NCBI GenBank assembly: GCA_963791425.1
Contig: CAWBSE010000003.1
Coordinates: 372,001-436,000 of the forward strand
Origin: DATBLE01 sp963791425
GTDB taxonomy: Bacteria > Actinomycetota > Thermoleophilia > Gaiellales > Gaiellaceae
DNA: 64,000 nucleotides
Direction: 5' to 3'
Shown here: in pieces, positions 26,691 through 34,236 of the stretch
Numbering within the stretch: position 1 is the stretch's first letter
Layout of the letters: the number at the start of each line of letters is the position of its first letter
Notes under the pieces: model-generated
What the model saw: only the letters and a program-made list of their open reading frames with translations
What the model was told of the DNA's origin: nothing
Databases searched by the model: none
Program-made: the position numbers and the translations under genes

Positions 26691-27637
26691 TCGCGCATCA
26701 TCCCGCCCCGGGCAGCCTCCAGCACGGCGTCCGCAAGCAGGCGTGCGGTGCGGCGGTCCTTCATCAGCGTCCGGGTGACGTGCGGCCTGACGTGGACGGC
26801 CTCGAGTCCCTTCGCACCGGCGGCGTCGGCCTGGTCGATCACGAGCGCGTCGAGCAGGCCGGGGTAGCAGCGCGCGACGTGCGCAGGCGACGTCCCGCCG
26901 GACAGCCGCCGCAGCATCCGGTCGGCAGGCCCCTTCACCGCCTTGCCGCCGATGATCGGGCTGACGGCGACGACGGGCGTGCGCTTGCGCTGAACCGTGA
27001 GGCGGATCTGCTGGACGGCGAGGATCGGCCAGATCGAGATGTACGGGTTGCTCGGCGCGATCACGACCAGTGACGCCTCCTCGATTGCGTCCAGCACTCC
27101 GGGGGCGGGCTTCGCGAACGCAGCGCCCTCGAAGCGCAGGCCGTCGACCTTGTCCTTCGCCTGCCGGCCGACGAACCACTCCTGGAGCGAGAACGAGCCG
27201 GCGGGCGTCTCGACGATCGTGCGCAACCGGTGGTCGGTCGCCGGGAGGATGCGCACCGAGACGTCGAACGCGGCCGCGATCCGCGCGGTCACCGCCGTCA
27301 GGGTCTCGCCGGCACGCATCGCCTTCGTGCGGACGAGATGAAGCCCCAGATCGCGGTCGCCGAGCTGGAACCACGTCTCGTCGTCGCCGAGCGCCTTCGC
27401 GGTGTCGAGCGCGTTCCACGTCTCGCGGCGGCGGCCCCAGCCGCGCTGCTCGTCGTGGACGTCGGCCAGCGTGTAGACGAGGCTGTCGAGATCGGGCGAG
27501 ACGTGCAGCCCGAAGAACTCGGCATCGTCACCGACGTTGCCGATCACGGTCACCTGGCCCGGCCCGACGTGGTCGACGAGGCCGCGCACGAACCGCGCAC
27601 CGCCGACGCCGCCCGAGAGGACACATACTTCGGCCAT
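26687..27637 (-). CDS. cofD: 2-phospho-L-lactate / enolpyruvyl transferase (F420-0 synthesis)
   Basis: 316 residues, CofD/FbiA family. It joins FO to the activated phospholactate or phosphoenolpyruvate made by CofC. Characteristic pieces: VLSGGVGGARFVRGL at residues 6-20, VIGNVGDDAEFFGLHVSPDLDSLVYTLA with the metal-binding acids, IAPSNPYISIWPIL and VSPIIGGKAVKGPADRML. The ATG at 27637 starts at the conserved glycine loop. Its stop overlaps the cofE GTG, so CofD and CofE are coupled, matching successive steps of the route. Confidence 0.93.
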   Translation of the reverse strand: MAEVCVLSGGVGGARFVRGLVDHVGPGQVTVIGNVGDDAEFFGLHVSPDLDSLVYTLADVHDEQRGWGRRRETWNALDTAKALGDDETWFQLGDRDLGLHLVRTKAMRAGETLTAVTARIAAAFDVSVRILPATDHRLRTIVETPAGSFSLQEWFVGRQAKDKVDGLRFEGAAFAKPAPGVLDAIEEASLVVIAPSNPYISIWPILAVQQIRLTVQRKRTPVVAVSPIIGGKAVKGPADRMLRRLSGGTSPAHVARCYPGLLDALVIDQADAAGAKGLEAVHVRPHVTRTLMKDRRTARLLADAVLEAARGGMMRE

Positions 27638-27675
27638 CGCGCGCTGACACTACCGAGTGTGTGTAGAAAGCCGGG

Positions 27676-28347
27676 ATGGACGCCGCGCGCTTCACAACCG
27701 AACTGCCCGGGCTGTTCGACGACTTCCCACGATCGCCGCTCCCGCGCGGGCCGCGCTACGACGACGTCATCGACGGGATCCCGAACCTCGCCACCGAGAA
27801 CGTGCTCGCGCTGCTCAACCTGGCCGCGTCGCTGCTCGGGCCGGGCGAGAGCTACGTCGAGGTCGGCTCGTTCTACGGCGCGAGCCTGATCGGCGCGATG
27901 CGCGGGAACGAGAGGGACTTCGTCGCGATCGACCGCTTCTCGTTCGACATTCCGGAGGTGCGAGGCCGGCCGTTGCCGCCCGCGAGTCGCGCCGGGCTGG
28001 AGGAGAGCCTCACGCGGTTCGGCGCCGGGTCGGCGACGATCCTGGAGGGCGACGCGTTCGAGGTGATCGAGGGCGGGCTGCTCGGCGACCGGAGCGTGGG
28101 CGTCTACTACTGGGACGGCCCGCACGACTACGACGGACAGATGCGCGGGATGACGGCGATCGAGCCGTGGCTGGCGGACGAGGCGCTGATCGTGATCGAC
28201 GACTACGACTGGGACGCGGTCGCCGCGGCGACGGGTGACTTCGTCGCCGCCGAGCCGCGCGCCGAGTTGCTCGTCGAGATCGCCGGTGAAGCGGGCGACC
28301 AGGTCTGGTGGTGGGACGGCGTCGCGGTCGTCGGGTGGCGGGGCTAG
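27676..28347 (+). CDS. SAM-dependent methyltransferase (Methyltransf_24-like)
   Basis: 223 residues. A Rossmann start VEVGSFYGASLIGAM (about 60-75) and FVAIDRFSFD give the SAM pocket; VYYWDGPHDYDGQMRGM and LIVIDDYDWDAV are the metal-loop type blocks of class I methyltransferases that modify small molecules or sugars. The ATG at 27676 is 38 nt from the divergent cofD start. The substrate is unknown; the neighbouring export genes hint at a glycan. Its TAG stop shares CTAG with the converging 91-residue gene. Confidence 0.7.
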   Translation: MDAARFTTELPGLFDDFPRSPLPRGPRYDDVIDGIPNLATENVLALLNLAASLLGPGESYVEVGSFYGASLIGAMRGNERDFVAIDRFSFDIPEVRGRPLPPASRAGLEESLTRFGAGSATILEGDAFEVIEGGLLGDRSVGVYYWDGPHDYDGQMRGMTAIEPWLADEALIVIDDYDWDAVAAATGDFVAAEPRAELLVEIAGEAGDQVWWWDGVAVVGWRG

Positions 28348-28619
28348 ACCTCGCGGCCCGGGCCCGACACCGTCCACTCGGTCAGGTCGTACCAGTGCGA
28401 GCCCTTGAGGGCGACGACGACCCGCGGGTCGGTGTGGCGCGAGAAGTACACGTGCCGGTCGACGTCGGCGCAGATCAGAGCCTCGTCGAGGTTGATCTCG
28501 GGGATCTTCATCAGCGCCTCCGCAGGCAACTGGGCCTCGCGGGCGGTGATGTGCTTGAACTGGAGATCGGGCGCGATCTCCATCAGCTCGGGCCAGTCGG
28601 GACAGGTCTGGTAGCTCAT
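28344..28619 (-). CDS. Small unrecognised protein coupled to the Wzt-type ATPase
   Basis: 91 residues, no signal peptide or membrane segment. It contains PDLQFKHITAREAQLPAEAL, DEALICADVDRHVYFS and VVVALKGSHWYDLTEW, giving a mixed alpha/beta impression with a single cysteine pair (Cys6, Cys50). I do not recognise the family. The ATG overlaps the ABC ATPase stop (ATGA), so it is the last gene of the hemE-hemH-wzt unit. It may be a small accessory to export or haem metabolism; nothing in the sequence decides. Confidence 0.65.
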   Translation of the reverse strand: MSYQTCPDWPELMEIAPDLQFKHITAREAQLPAEALMKIPEINLDEALICADVDRHVYFSRHTDPRVVVALKGSHWYDLTEWTVSGPGREV

Positions 28620-29842
28620 CGTCCTCCTCCTTCGGCTACCACGGCGCCGACTCCTGCCAGCGACCAGGTGCCGTCGAGCAGCATCGGGCCGCGTGCGCCC
28701 TCGCCCGGGTAGACGACGAACCTGACTCCATCATCGAGCCAATGGTAGAGGCGGCGTCCATCCGGGTCGCCGAGCTCGAAGCGGAGGCGGAAGCGCCCGT
28801 CGGCGAGCGGCGGCCGCTCGACCTCGAAGCGGAGGAGGCGCTCGCCCGGCGCCTCGGCCCAGCCCAGTGGGGCGGTGTCCTGAGCGGAAGCGGCGAGCAG
28901 CAGGCCCGCCTCGTCGCGGAGCTCGAGCGTGACGCGCGGCGGCGGCACCGCCTCGCGGGCGTCGATTCGGAGCTCGACGACGAGCGGCTCACCGGCGGCG
29001 AGCTGCTGCCGCTCCTCGCCCTCGGGTCCGAGCAGACGTGCGGCGGTGATGCGCACCTCCCCGCTGCCGTACTCGCGGAGACCGGCCGCCCCCTCGGCGG
29101 GATCGCGTTCCTCGGCGAGGAGGCGGTGGTAGCGGGCGATCGCCTCCTGCGCCGAGCCGTCGAGCTCGACCTTCCCGTCCCTGAGTAGGACGGCGCGCTG
29201 GCACAGGCGCTCGACCGACGCGGCGTCGTGGGAGACGAAGACGATCGTCCCCCCGCGCTGCTTGTACTCGAAGATCTTCGCGAAGCACTTGCGCTGGAAC
29301 TCCTCGTCGCCGACCGCGAACACCTCGTCGAGCAGGAGCACGTCGGCGTCGATGTGCGCCGCGACGGCGAAGCCGAGCCGCATGTACATGCCGGACGAGT
29401 AGGTGCGGACCGGGTTGTCGACAAACCGCTCGAGCTCGGCGAACGCGACGATCTCGTCGAAGCGCTCGTCGATCGTCTTCCGCTTCAGGCCGTAGAGCGA
29501 GCCGTTCAGGTACACGTTCTCGCGGCCCGAGAAGTCAGGGTGGAAGCCGGCGCCCAGCTCGAGCAGCGAGGCGACGCGGCCGCCCGCCTCGACCCTGCCC
29601 GACGTCGGCGTGATGATCCCCGCGATCAGGCTCAGCAGTGTCGTCTTGCCCGAGCCGTTCCGGCCGACGAGGCCGACCGATTCGCCGGGCTCGACGGTGA
29701 GCGAGACGTCGCGCAGCGCCTCCACCTCGGCCGTCTCCGCGCGCCCGCGGCGGAGCGCGAATTCCTTCAGCGTCCGAACAGGCTCGGGGTTGACGCGGAA
29801 GCTGCGGCTCGCGCGCTCGACCCGGATCTCGCCCGGTCTCAT
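28616..29842 (-). CDS. wzt: Wzt-type ABC transporter ATPase for polysaccharide export
   Basis: 408 residues from the ATG at 29842. The nucleotide-binding domain has Walker A GRNGSGKTT at 60-68, signature TYSSGMYMRLGFA, Walker B VLLLDEVFAVGDEEF and the switch-loop His in FVSHDAASVERLC. These match the O-antigen / teichoic-acid exporter branch (Wzt, TagH). The last 150 residues (about 255-408) form a beta-sandwich like the Wzt C-terminal domain that recognises the finished glycan end (LRIDAREAVPP, FRLRFELGDPDGRRLYHW). Its permease is probably the Wzm homologue at 32440-33237, not an adjacent gene. The start overlaps hemH, the stop overlaps the 91-residue gene, both ATGA. Confidence 0.9.
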   Translation of the reverse strand: MRPGEIRVERASRSFRVNPEPVRTLKEFALRRGRAETAEVEALRDVSLTVEPGESVGLVGRNGSGKTTLLSLIAGIITPTSGRVEAGGRVASLLELGAGFHPDFSGRENVYLNGSLYGLKRKTIDERFDEIVAFAELERFVDNPVRTYSSGMYMRLGFAVAAHIDADVLLLDEVFAVGDEEFQRKCFAKIFEYKQRGGTIVFVSHDAASVERLCQRAVLLRDGKVELDGSAQEAIARYHRLLAEERDPAEGAAGLREYGSGEVRITAARLLGPEGEERQQLAAGEPLVVELRIDAREAVPPPRVTLELRDEAGLLLAASAQDTAPLGWAEAPGERLLRFEVERPPLADGRFRLRFELGDPDGRRLYHWLDDGVRFVVYPGEGARGPMLLDGTWSLAGVGAVVAEGGGR

Positions 29843-30720
29843 GCCGTCGAGGGTACAGCGAGCACCCGCCGCACAATGGCCGCGAGCGTCGCGACGAACG
29901 CCGGATCGGCGTTCGGCATCTCGATGCGGGCCAGGCGCATGCCCAGCTCTGCCGCTTTCTCCTGCGCCTCGGTGTCGAGGTCCCAGCGGATCTCGAGGTG
30001 GTCGGCGACGAAGCCGACCGGGCAGATCAGGACGTCGTCCTTGCCCTCGGCGTGGAGGGCGTCGAGGTGGTCGAGGATGTCGGGGCCGAGCCAGGGCTCG
30101 CCGGTCGCCGACTCGGACTGGTAGCTGAACGACCATTCGTGCAGGCCTGCCGCCTGCGCGATAGCTGTCGCCGTTGCCAGCAGCTGCCGTTCGTAGGGGT
30201 CGCCCTCGGCCAGGATCCTCGCCGGCAGGCTGTGCGCGGTGAACACGACGTGGGCGGTCGTTCCCTTCACCCGCTCGGCGAGCAACTCGACGAAGCCGGG
30301 CTCGGTGTTCCAGCTCTCCACGAAGACGAGCGTGGCCCGTCCTGCGAGCGCGCCCTCCACCTGCTCCCGGTAGCCGGCGATCGAGAGCCGCGAATAGTGA
30401 GGTGCGAGCACCAGCCCGACGATCGTGTCGGCTCCGGCCCCAACCGCCGCCTCGACCGCATCCGCGACCCGCGGCGTCCAGTGCTTCATCCCGGTGAAGA
30501 CGGGCAGCCCGAGCTCGGCCTCGAGCGCGGCCCGCGTCTCCTCGGTGATCTCGTTCAGCGGATTCGAGTCCTCGATTCCCAGCCGCCGGTAGCGCTCGGT
30601 CAGGTCGGCGAGCAACTCGGGCCGGACGGGACGCCCGCCGCGGATGTCCGCGTAGTACGCCGGAACGTCCTCGATCCGATCCGGCGAGCCGTACGCCATC
30701 AGGATCACGGCCGCGCTCAC
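29839..30720 (-). CDS. hemH: Ferrochelatase
   Basis: 293 residues, GTG start at 30720 giving MSAAVILMAYGSPDRIEDVPAYYADIRGG. The family blocks are present: NPLNEITEET, GMKHWTPRVADAV, VLAPHYSRLSIAGY, the catalytic His in VVFTAHSLPARIL, YQSESATGEPWLGPD and CPVGFVADHLEIRWDLD. It inserts iron into proto- or coproporphyrin; in actinobacteria the substrate is usually coproporphyrin, which sequence alone cannot decide. The start overlaps the hemE stop and the stop overlaps the wzt start, so it sits coupled between haem and export genes. Confidence 0.93.
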   Translation of the reverse strand: MSAAVILMAYGSPDRIEDVPAYYADIRGGRPVRPELLADLTERYRRLGIEDSNPLNEITEETRAALEAELGLPVFTGMKHWTPRVADAVEAAVGAGADTIVGLVLAPHYSRLSIAGYREQVEGALAGRATLVFVESWNTEPGFVELLAERVKGTTAHVVFTAHSLPARILAEGDPYERQLLATATAIAQAAGLHEWSFSYQSESATGEPWLGPDILDHLDALHAEGKDDVLICPVGFVADHLEIRWDLDTEAQEKAAELGMRLARIEMPNADPAFVATLAAIVRRVLAVPSTA

Positions 30721-31748
30721 GCGACAGCCCGGGCAGTTCGTTCGTGGACCAGCTCGACCAGGCGGGTCAGGTTCGCGGGGTCGGTGGACGGGAGGACGCC
30801 GTGGCCGAGGTTGAAGACGTGGCCCGGGCGGCCGGCGGCGCGATCGAGGATGTCGAGGGCCGAGGACTCGATCCGTTCCCACGGCGCGAGCAGGACCGCG
30901 GGGTCGAGGTTGCCCTGGACGGCCCTGTCGGGGCCGACGGCGATCCAGCCCTGGTCGAGGGGGACGCGCCAGTCGAGGCCGACCCCATCGCCGCCCGCGG
31001 CGGACATCGACGCAAGCAGGTGCGCGGTGCCGGTGCCGAAGTGGATCGTCGGGGCGTCGACCGCCGCGAGGATGCGCGCCGAGTACGGCGCGACGAACTC
31101 CTCGTAGTCGGCCACGCTGAGGGCGCCCACCCACGAGTCGAACAGCTGGATCGCGTCGGCGCCGGCCGCCACCTTCGCAACGACGTACGCCGAGAACCCG
31201 TCGGCGAGCCGGTCCATCAGCGCGTGCCAGACGTCCGGGTCGCGGTACATCAGCTCCTTCACCTTCGTGAACTCGCGGCTCGGCTTGCCCTCGACGAGGT
31301 ACCCGGCGACGGTGAACGGTCCGCCGCAGAAGCCGACCAGCGCCTGGTCGTCGCGGAGCTCCCGGCGGACGATCCGCACCGCCTCGAGCACCGGCGCGAA
31401 CGCCTCATCCGCATCCGGAACGTGCAGCCGTGAGATGTCGGCGACGCTCGTGAACGGCTCGGCGACAACCGGCCCGACGCCCTCGACCAGCTGCACGTCC
31501 ACGCCCATCCCGATCACGGGCGTGACGATGTCGGCGAAGAGAACGGCCGCGTCGACGTCGTGCCGCCGCACCGGCTGCAGCGTCACCTCCGCGCAGAGCT
31601 CGGGCGTGTTCGCGACCTCGAAGAACGAGTGCTGCTCGCGCAGCGCGCGATACTCCGGCAGCGAGCGGCCCGCCTGGCGCATGAACCACACGGGTGTGCG
31701 CTCGACCGGCTCGCGCCGCAGGGCGCGGACGAGGAGCGGATCAGACAC
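30717..31748 (-). CDS. hemE: Uroporphyrinogen decarboxylase
   Basis: 343 residues. It converts uroporphyrinogen III to coproporphyrinogen III. The signature PVWFMRQAGRSLPEYRALR near the N-terminus contains the substrate-binding Arg; LFADIVTPVIGMGVDVQ holds the essential Asp; GFCGGPFTVAGYLVEG, LFDSWVGALSVADYEEFV and PTIHFGTGT complete the pattern. It is first in the minus-strand unit hemE-hemH-wzt-small ORF. The divergent neighbour starts 21 nt away, so the promoter must lie in that short gap or inside that gene. No protoporphyrinogen/coproporphyrinogen oxidase gene is next to it. Confidence 0.95.
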   Translation of the reverse strand: MSDPLLVRALRREPVERTPVWFMRQAGRSLPEYRALREQHSFFEVANTPELCAEVTLQPVRRHDVDAAVLFADIVTPVIGMGVDVQLVEGVGPVVAEPFTSVADISRLHVPDADEAFAPVLEAVRIVRRELRDDQALVGFCGGPFTVAGYLVEGKPSREFTKVKELMYRDPDVWHALMDRLADGFSAYVVAKVAAGADAIQLFDSWVGALSVADYEEFVAPYSARILAAVDAPTIHFGTGTAHLLASMSAAGGDGVGLDWRVPLDQGWIAVGPDRAVQGNLDPAVLLAPWERIESSALDILDRAAGRPGHVFNLGHGVLPSTDPANLTRLVELVHERTARAVA

Positions 31749-31769
31749 GGCCGTAGACTAGTCGCGGAC

Positions 31770-32477
31770 ATGCAGGCCGCTCCGCAGCACGACGTCCCCG
31801 CCGGCCCGCTCGGGGTCAGGTGGCTCGAATACGAGGTCGAGCCCCTCCAGGCGGGCGCGCCCGGCCGCGCTCACGTGCGGCTCGAGAACGCCGGCGCAGC
31901 ACAGTGGCACGACCTGCTCGCCGCCTACCACTGGCTGGACGAGCTCGGTAACGCGATCTTCTGGGACGGCCTGCGCACGCCCGTCCCGCCCCTCGCCCCG
32001 GGCGAAACCGGAGAGATCGACCTCGGCCTCCGCGCCCTGATGCCGCCCGGCCGCTACCGGCTTGCGTTCGACCTCGTCCTCGAGCACCGCTACTGGCTGT
32101 CGGAGATCGGCAACGCGATGCTCGAGACCGAGGTCGAGATCGCGCGCCGCGACTCGACGAGCGCCGTCGCCCACCTCCCGCCCGACGTCGAGCCGTCCGG
32201 CGACTGGCACGACCTCGTCCGGGCCGCCCACGAGGAGGGGTACGCCGCCGTCGGCGGCGCGTTCGACTCCCGCGACCGCGCGCTGCGCGCCTACCGTCCC
32301 GCAGGCGGCCGCAACCCGAGCTTCACCGAGCCGCTCGTCTGCCCGTCGCTGCTGCCGCCGCTGACGCCGAACGCCGAGGTCGCGGGTCTCCCCGCGTGGC
32401 GCCCCGAGGGCGACGAGCCGTGGATCTACGACGGACGGATCACAGCTCGACTGCGATCCGGTCGTCCACGCGCCTGA
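31770..32477 (+). CDS. Unrecognised beta-rich protein, Wzt-C / NEW3-like N-terminal half
   Basis: 235 residues, no signal peptide. Residues 1-125 read like an Ig-type beta-sandwich (VRLENAGAAQWHDL, PPLAPGETGEIDLGLRALMPPGRYRLAFDLVLE), resembling the substrate-binding domains attached to Wzt proteins and NEW3-type glycan domains. The second half (EEGYAAVGGAFDSRDRALRAYRPAGGRNPSF) has no known match. It lies between the hem-wzt unit and wzm, and its last 38 nt overlap the 3' end of wzm. A soluble glycan-recognition partner of the exporter is a possible inference. Confidence 0.6.
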   Translation: MQAAPQHDVPAGPLGVRWLEYEVEPLQAGAPGRAHVRLENAGAAQWHDLLAAYHWLDELGNAIFWDGLRTPVPPLAPGETGEIDLGLRALMPPGRYRLAFDLVLEHRYWLSEIGNAMLETEVEIARRDSTSAVAHLPPDVEPSGDWHDLVRAAHEEGYAAVGGAFDSRDRALRAYRPAGGRNPSFTEPLVCPSLLPPLTPNAEVAGLPAWRPEGDEPWIYDGRITARLRSGRPRA

Positions 32478-33237
32478 ACACCCACGCGCCGAGCGCCAGC
32501 GCGATCACCGCCTCGGCGACGAGGTAGACGACGTCCCAGACGTTGGGCATCTGCCCCCAGAACAGCGGCGCGCGGATCGCCTCGAGCGGCGGCGTCAGCG
32601 GGTTCCCCCAGCGCAGGATCGTCACCACCCAGTCGTACTGCTGCACGCCGCCCGGGAGCTGATCGAGCGCGTAGAGGATCGGCGTCAGGAAGAAGAGCGG
32701 CAGCAGGATCGCCGAGACGAGGTGCTCGACGTCCCGGAAGACGACGTTCCCGCACGCGAGCAGGAGCGACACGCCGGCCACGAACGCGACGAATCCGAGC
32801 GAGAGCGGGATCGCGAGCAGGAAGGTCGACCGCACGTCGGGGATCACGATCACGTTCGCGACCATGACCACGACGAGCATCACCGCGAACGTGACCAGCT
32901 GGGTCGCGACGACCGAGAGCGGCACGAGTTGCCGCGGGAACCGCACCTTCTTCACCAGCGCGGCGCTGTCGACCATCGACCGGGACGCGCTCGTCACCGA
33001 CGTCGAGAAGAACAGCCACACCGTCAGCCCGACCAGCAGGTACAGCGCGTAGTGCTGGATGGTCGAGACCTTCCAGAGCAGCGAGAAGACGAGCGTGTAG
33101 ATGCCCATCAGGACGAGCGGGTTGACCAGCGACCACGCGACGCCGAGGACCGAGCCCTTGTACCGCGTCTGCAGGTCGCGCCGGAAGAGGTTCCCGAACA
33201 GCTCCCGGTAGCGCAGCAGGTCTGCGTAGACCGACAA
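32440..33237 (-). CDS. wzm: Wzm-type ABC-2 permease for polysaccharide export
   Basis: 265 residues with six hydrophobic segments. The N-terminus LFRRDLQTRYKGSVLGVAWSLVNPL is the cytosolic coupling helix typical of Wzm/TagG permeases, followed by GLTVWLFFSTSVTSASRSMVDSAALVKKVRFPRQLVPLSV. It should form the membrane channel with two Wzt ATPases and move a lipid-linked glycan outward. It is 2.6 kb from wzt with the hem genes between, an unusual split. The next gene upstream on the same strand, a methyltransferase, ends 11 nt before its start. Confidence 0.9.
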   Translation of the reverse strand: MSVYADLLRYRELFGNLFRRDLQTRYKGSVLGVAWSLVNPLVLMGIYTLVFSLLWKVSTIQHYALYLLVGLTVWLFFSTSVTSASRSMVDSAALVKKVRFPRQLVPLSVVATQLVTFAVMLVVVMVANVIVIPDVRSTFLLAIPLSLGFVAFVAGVSLLLACGNVVFRDVEHLVSAILLPLFFLTPILYALDQLPGGVQQYDWVVTILRWGNPLTPPLEAIRAPLFWGQMPNVWDVVYLVAEAVIALALGAWVFRRVDDRIAVEL

Positions 33238-33248
33238 GACGACTAAGG

Positions 33249-34192
33249 CTAGCGAGCGACCTTACGGGCGAAGAGCGAGACGCCCGAATACCCGTAACAC
33301 GTCTGCGCGAACAGGGTCGCCGCCGACCGGCCGACGCCCGGCATTCGCCGCAGCCGGCCGCCGATCCTCCGCCCCTCGAGGTCGGCGTCGCCCTCCGCGT
33401 GCTCGATCCGCCGCACGACCAGCCCCTCGCGCCAGAACGCCCACAGGTACGCGTACAGCGTGTGCACGTGCTCGTTGATCCCGAAGCTCTTCTCGTGCTC
33501 CTGATCCTCGACCTGGCCGCTCGCACGCACCGCCCGCGTGCCCTCGTTCAGCGCGGCCACCGTCCCTCCGCGACGCGTCACCCGCGCCATCTCGCCGACC
33601 ATGCGGTCGAGGTCGAGCGCGTGGTGCAGCGCCGCGACGCAGTAGACGAGGTCGAACGCGCCCGGACGCGAACGGAAGGTGCTCGCCGTCGGCCTGAACC
33701 CGCGCGAACGGGCCGGACGAGCTCCTCGAAGAACGCACCGCGGCCGAGCCCGATGTTCGGGTCGGCGAGGATGTCGGTGGCGACGTACTCGACCCCGAGC
33801 GGGACGAGATGCTGCGCCGCCCACGCCTTGCCGGCGCCGACCTCGAGCACGCGCATTCCCGGCCGCACGTACCGCTCGAGCAGCAGCGAGAACGAGTGCT
33901 CGTTCGCGCGCCAGGTCGTGTCCTCCCACTGGAGATCGCGGGTCAGGTACGGCAGGTGCGCGTCGATCTCGTCGTCGGGCTCGTACCAGCCCTCCGCCTG
34001 CGCCATCGCCGGCCAGCCCTCGATCTCGGCGCGCTTCTCGGCGATTCCCGGCAGCCGGTCGTCGAGCATGCGCGGAATCCCGTCCTCGACGGGGAACACC
34101 GCGCCGCAACCCGTGCAGCGAAGCCGGTCGGCGGCCTCCTCGAGGCGGCACCGGCAGACGGGGCAACGCATGACGTCGAGTAGAGGGATCAC
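33249..34192 (-). CDS. SAM methyltransferase with N-terminal zinc ribbon, two compensating frameshifts
   Basis: About 314 residues. The N-terminus LLDVMRCPVCRCRLEEA and RLRCTGCGAVFPVEDGIPRML form a Trm112-like zinc ribbon with two CxxC pairs. The methyltransferase follows with MRVLEVGAGKAWAAQHLV (SAM motif I), VATDILADPN, then ADGEHLPF and FDLVYCVAALHHALDLDRMVGEMARVTRRGGTV. The frame leaves near 33720 and returns near 33665, with the short piece RVQADGEHLPFASG in the other frame. Two small indels, likely base-call errors, explain this. A tail with NEHVHTLYAYLWAFWREGL suits a sugar or glycan methyltransferase of the export locus. Confidence 0.75.
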
Positions 34193-34236
34193 CCTGTGAG
34201 TATCCCCGTACCAATGCCTAACACCGCTCGGTTACC

